DNA of 64,000 nucleotides, from positions 1 through 64,000 of the forward strand of contig NZ_JARIEA010000073.1 of the NCBI RefSeq assembly GCF_029267015.1, read 5' to 3'. The notes under the pieces were generated by a model. It did no database searches. It saw only the letters and a list, made by a program, of their open reading frames with translations, and was not told the origin of the DNA. Within the stretch, counting starts at the first letter, position 1. Each line of letters begins with the position of its first letter. The stretch is from Sporosarcina ureae. Lineage in GTDB: Bacteria > Bacillota > Bacilli > Bacillales_A > Planococcaceae. Shown piece by piece: positions 61,378-64,000 of the stretch. The translations under genes and the position numbers were made by a program.

Positions 61378-63213
61378 CTAGTCTCTCTGACGCCTTCTTT
61401 TTTGTATTCTTACTAGAATTATGATGATCAATCCCGCCGCCACGATTCCAAGTAGCCATGAAATTCGCTTCGCACGAACAGCATTGTCGATTTGCGTTTT
61501 CGATTTTTTAAGATCTTCATAGTTTAAGACTTTCTCTTGATCATATGGAGCCAATGCGTTGAATCGTTCCAAAATCGCATCCACATTGTCACGGTCTTTA
61601 CTTGTCAAATCAGTGAATGGATACAGTTGATCCAGCACCGTTTCGTTAATGCTTTGTATTTCGGTTTCGATCTTTTCCATGTCTTCTTTATATCGATAGA
61701 GTTGTACAAGCTCTGCTTCATAATCGTCTTTATTGTCCGCTTGTTCGAACTGATCAATTAGCGATACGACATCGATATAGTGTTCTGTCGTAAGTGGTGT
61801 TGGAATGGCGTTGATTTTTTCTACATCTTGTTCACTGATGTTTTGTGGCGCAGTTTGCTCCTGATAAATCGGGGCAATCGTGCCGTTTCCTTTCGTATAA
61901 ACGTCGTAGTTTTCACTAAACGCAGGTAAATCAAGTTCGATCGACTGTTTCTCTGCGGCTTCTACGAGCTTATGGAAGTTGTAGACATACGAACGCTCTT
62001 CTATCGGGAAGTTTTCATATGTATCAAGTAATTGCTGAAGCTGTTTAGCGTCTGTGTTGTCATGGATGTCCTGAATGGCTTCCATCAATTCAAGCATTTG
62101 CTGCTTCATTTCGACCGGATTTTCAGGGCGGAAATCATACATCGAGCGGTAACCGTTTTCAAGGCGATAGAGTGACACGAGCGCATAGAGCACTTGCTCA
62201 GACGCCATCGAGTTTGATTCATCCGGCAAGGAAGAAGGATTGTCCGCATTATACGTTTTCGCATGGACAAACCCTCCGTCGTCCAGTTGATAGCTCATGA
62301 TGAAATCGAGCAATGAATGATTGCCTTTTAAAAAGCGTTCGTCTTCTTCGGGATGAATGCCAAGAGACGTCAACGCGACGAGAACTTGAGCGGCACTTTC
62401 GACGTTGTCGTCATTTTGCGCGCTAAAGCCGCCAGACGATGTTTGCATATCCGACAATTTTCCGAGTGCTTCGTCAATGATCGTATGCATCGTTTTCGTT
62501 ACTTCTTTATCCGCATCCTTCTGAATATACGTGAATTCTTCGGTACTTTGATAATACGGTGCGAGCGCCTGTACTGCCATCGCAGTCATATCCGGCTCCG
62601 CTTCGTCTCCGTAGAACGAAAATCCACCATCTTCGAGTTGCAGTGAAATGATTTCTTTGATGATCTCAATTCTTGTCATATCCGCGTTATCCGGCACTTT
62701 ATATCGCATGCTGTCAAGTGTAATCAGCCCCCAGATCCAGCCGTTAATGCCCTGTGCGCCGAGTGACGTCGTCAATCCACGGTTATACGTACCGTCCGCG
62801 ATCAAGTCAATATCGGAAACTGCCGTCGGGTCGCCGCCAGCTGAAAGGATCGCCAGTGAAATCCGGTGCCACTCTGTCGCTTTCATTTCACTAAGTTTTT
62901 CAGTCGTTTTATAGCGCTCGATGACATAGTTCTTGATGACCGCAAGATACGCGGAGTAATCGTCAGGATAGCCGATGCGGCCGAGGCCTACTGGATACCA
63001 ATCACCATTCGTATTTCCCGCGTGCGCTAGAAACGGCTTACTGAGCAGCGGTGCCGATTCGTCAATTTGTTCATCTTGTTTTTTCCACGCAATAATTTCT
63101 TCGATCGTGTGCAGCAGGGATTCTTCTTTTTCCGGTGTCGCGAACGCAACAGACGGCTGGAGTACTACCACCGTCATCATAATCGTCACAAGCCACGCAG
63201 TTAATTGTCGCAT
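61378..63213 (-). CDS. Prenyltransferase/squalene-oxidase-repeat (alpha/alpha-toroid) membrane-anchored protein
   Basis: Signal peptide; LQLEDGGFSFYGDEAEPDMTAMAVQALAPYYQ; MQTSSGGFSAQNDDNVESAAQVLVALTSLGI; YQLDDGGFVHA; C-terminal TM. Confidence 0.85.
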   Translation of the reverse strand: MRQLTAWLVTIMMTVVVLQPSVAFATPEKEESLLHTIEEIIAWKKQDEQIDESAPLLSKPFLAHAGNTNGDWYPVGLGRIGYPDDYSAYLAVIKNYVIERYKTTEKLSEMKATEWHRISLAILSAGGDPTAVSDIDLIADGTYNRGLTTSLGAQGINGWIWGLITLDSMRYKVPDNADMTRIEIIKEIISLQLEDGGFSFYGDEAEPDMTAMAVQALAPYYQSTEEFTYIQKDADKEVTKTMHTIIDEALGKLSDMQTSSGGFSAQNDDNVESAAQVLVALTSLGIHPEEDERFLKGNHSLLDFIMSYQLDDGGFVHAKTYNADNPSSLPDESNSMASEQVLYALVSLYRLENGYRSMYDFRPENPVEMKQQMLELMEAIQDIHDNTDAKQLQQLLDTYENFPIEERSYVYNFHKLVEAAEKQSIELDLPAFSENYDVYTKGNGTIAPIYQEQTAPQNISEQDVEKINAIPTPLTTEHYIDVVSLIDQFEQADNKDDYEAELVQLYRYKEDMEKIETEIQSINETVLDQLYPFTDLTSKDRDNVDAILERFNALAPYDQEKVLNYEDLKKSKTQIDNAVRAKRISWLLGIVAAGLIIIILVRIQKRRRQRD

Positions 63214-63231
63214 TCCGTCACTTCTCTTTCG

Positions 63232-64000
63232 TTACCATTCTTTATTCCAATTATCATTCGTGCCATTTCCTGACGCTTCATGCCCACCGATGTCTTTTCC
63301 GTAATGAAGAGTATAGCGCACTCTCACTACATCTCCATCTAAGAAATAGGCATCCGAAAAGCCATAGTTCGGATAGTCATTATTGACGCTAAACATCCAG
63401 CCGGAGCCATTCGCGAAATCGAATTCACTTAGACTATCCGGTGAATACGCATCGCGATTTGAAGTAGTGGAAACTTTCTCGACTATTTCCCATAAATCGT
63501 CGGGAATCGCTACATGATTTAGCATGCCAGGCTTACTAACATCTCGTAAATAGAAACTGCTGTCGAAATTTCCCGTTTTGCCGTAATCATAGCCATGATC
63601 TCGCATAAATTGGTCGAGGATATACGACCCTTTTTCCCCTTGATGAATATCCATTTTTGTCGGTTTAATCAAATACGGAACACCAAGAACAGAAGCTTCT
63701 AGACTGATCGTCACTTGTCCGATGATGCCATCTTCTGCCGGTGCAACGGACGTGATCGTAAATTTCTCGGTCACCGTCCGCTCTTCGTCATCCCATACTT
63801 TGATGGTGACGGTGTTTTGTCCGGTCTGCAACGTCAGTTTATAACTCGTTTTTGCACTGTCATCCCAAGTGAACGGCACGTTTTCACCATTCACTTGCAC
63901 GAGAACGTTTTTCCCTCTGATTCGTTCACCAGAAGCAGTCACTGGCCAAACGTTGATCGTTTTAATATCACCTTTGACTTTGCTGCCGGACTTGAGATCG
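63232..64000 (-). CDS. DUF4430 domain protein, N-terminus beyond window edge
   Basis: GSGWMFSVNNDYPNYGFSDAYFLDGDVVRVRYTLHYGKDIG; frame stays open past the ORF-track GTG at 63942 (DLKSGSKVKGDIKTINVWPVTASGER). Confidence 0.85.
   Translation of the reverse strand, partial: DLKSGSKVKGDIKTINVWPVTASGERIRGKNVLVQVNGENVPFTWDDSAKTSYKLTLQTGQNTVTIKVWDDEERTVTEKFTITSVAPAEDGIIGQVTISLEASVLGVPYLIKPTKMDIHQGEKGSYILDQFMRDHGYDYGKTGNFDSSFYLRDVSKPGMLNHVAIPDDLWEIVEKVSTTSNRDAYSPDSLSEFDFANGSGWMFSVNNDYPNYGFSDAYFLDGDVVRVRYTLHYGKDIGGHEASGNGTNDNWNKEW

Noticed and set aside
1-64000. CRISPR array, tRNA or rRNA genes
   Set aside because: No regularly spaced direct repeats and no tRNA/rRNA signature recognised by eye; a tRNAscan-SE/Infernal run would be needed to exclude them formally.

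Overview
The window looks like a chromosome segment from a spore-forming member of the Bacillales, possibly Sporosarcina or another Planococcaceae; this is inferred from gene content and style only. (1) 310-10024(-): a very AT-rich, four-gene, translationally coupled operon encoding a 1773-aa DEAH helicase with several zinc ribbons and a DUF1998/MZB-like C-terminus, a 306-aa protein, a 653-aa coiled-coil protein with a degenerate P-loop-like region, and a 504-aa protein with a CoiA-like N-terminal zinc motif. It is the best candidate here for an undescribed (probably anti-mobile-element) system. (2) 10.3-16.9 kb: decayed phage-module and lipoprotein relics, plus SLH-domain surface protein genes. 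(3) 17.2-23.2 kb: a complete Opp/Dpp-type peptide transporter operon. (4) 23.7-27.4 kb: a MerR (LiuR-like), acyl-CoA synthetase and acyl-CoA dehydrogenase operon with a palindromic operator-like site. (5) 27.5-35.0 kb: an ABC-2 exporter, an SLH gene, a YfcC-type transporter, a C45 acyltransferase/peptidase and a LysR regulator. (6) 35.4-39.6 kb: a gerA-type germinant receptor operon with a small D-subunit-like gene. (7) 39.7-42.9 kb: a phage-like replication cassette (DnaB helicase, replication-initiation protein, holin-like protein) with no visible integrase; a decayed homologous copy lies beside the defence-like operon. (8) 43.4-53.9 kb: mixed housekeeping and accessory genes (BCCT transporter, endonuclease V, Fur-box-linked siderophore-binding protein, several decayed genes). 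(9) 54.1-64.0 kb: a tight minus-strand cluster joining an ECF transporter to transcobalamin-like (DUF4430 and alpha/alpha-toroid) proteins and a MoxR-DUF58-transglutaminase module. Two SLH genes share perfect TGAAAC-N16-CGTC ECF-sigma-type promoters. No rRNA, tRNA or CRISPR array was recognised.
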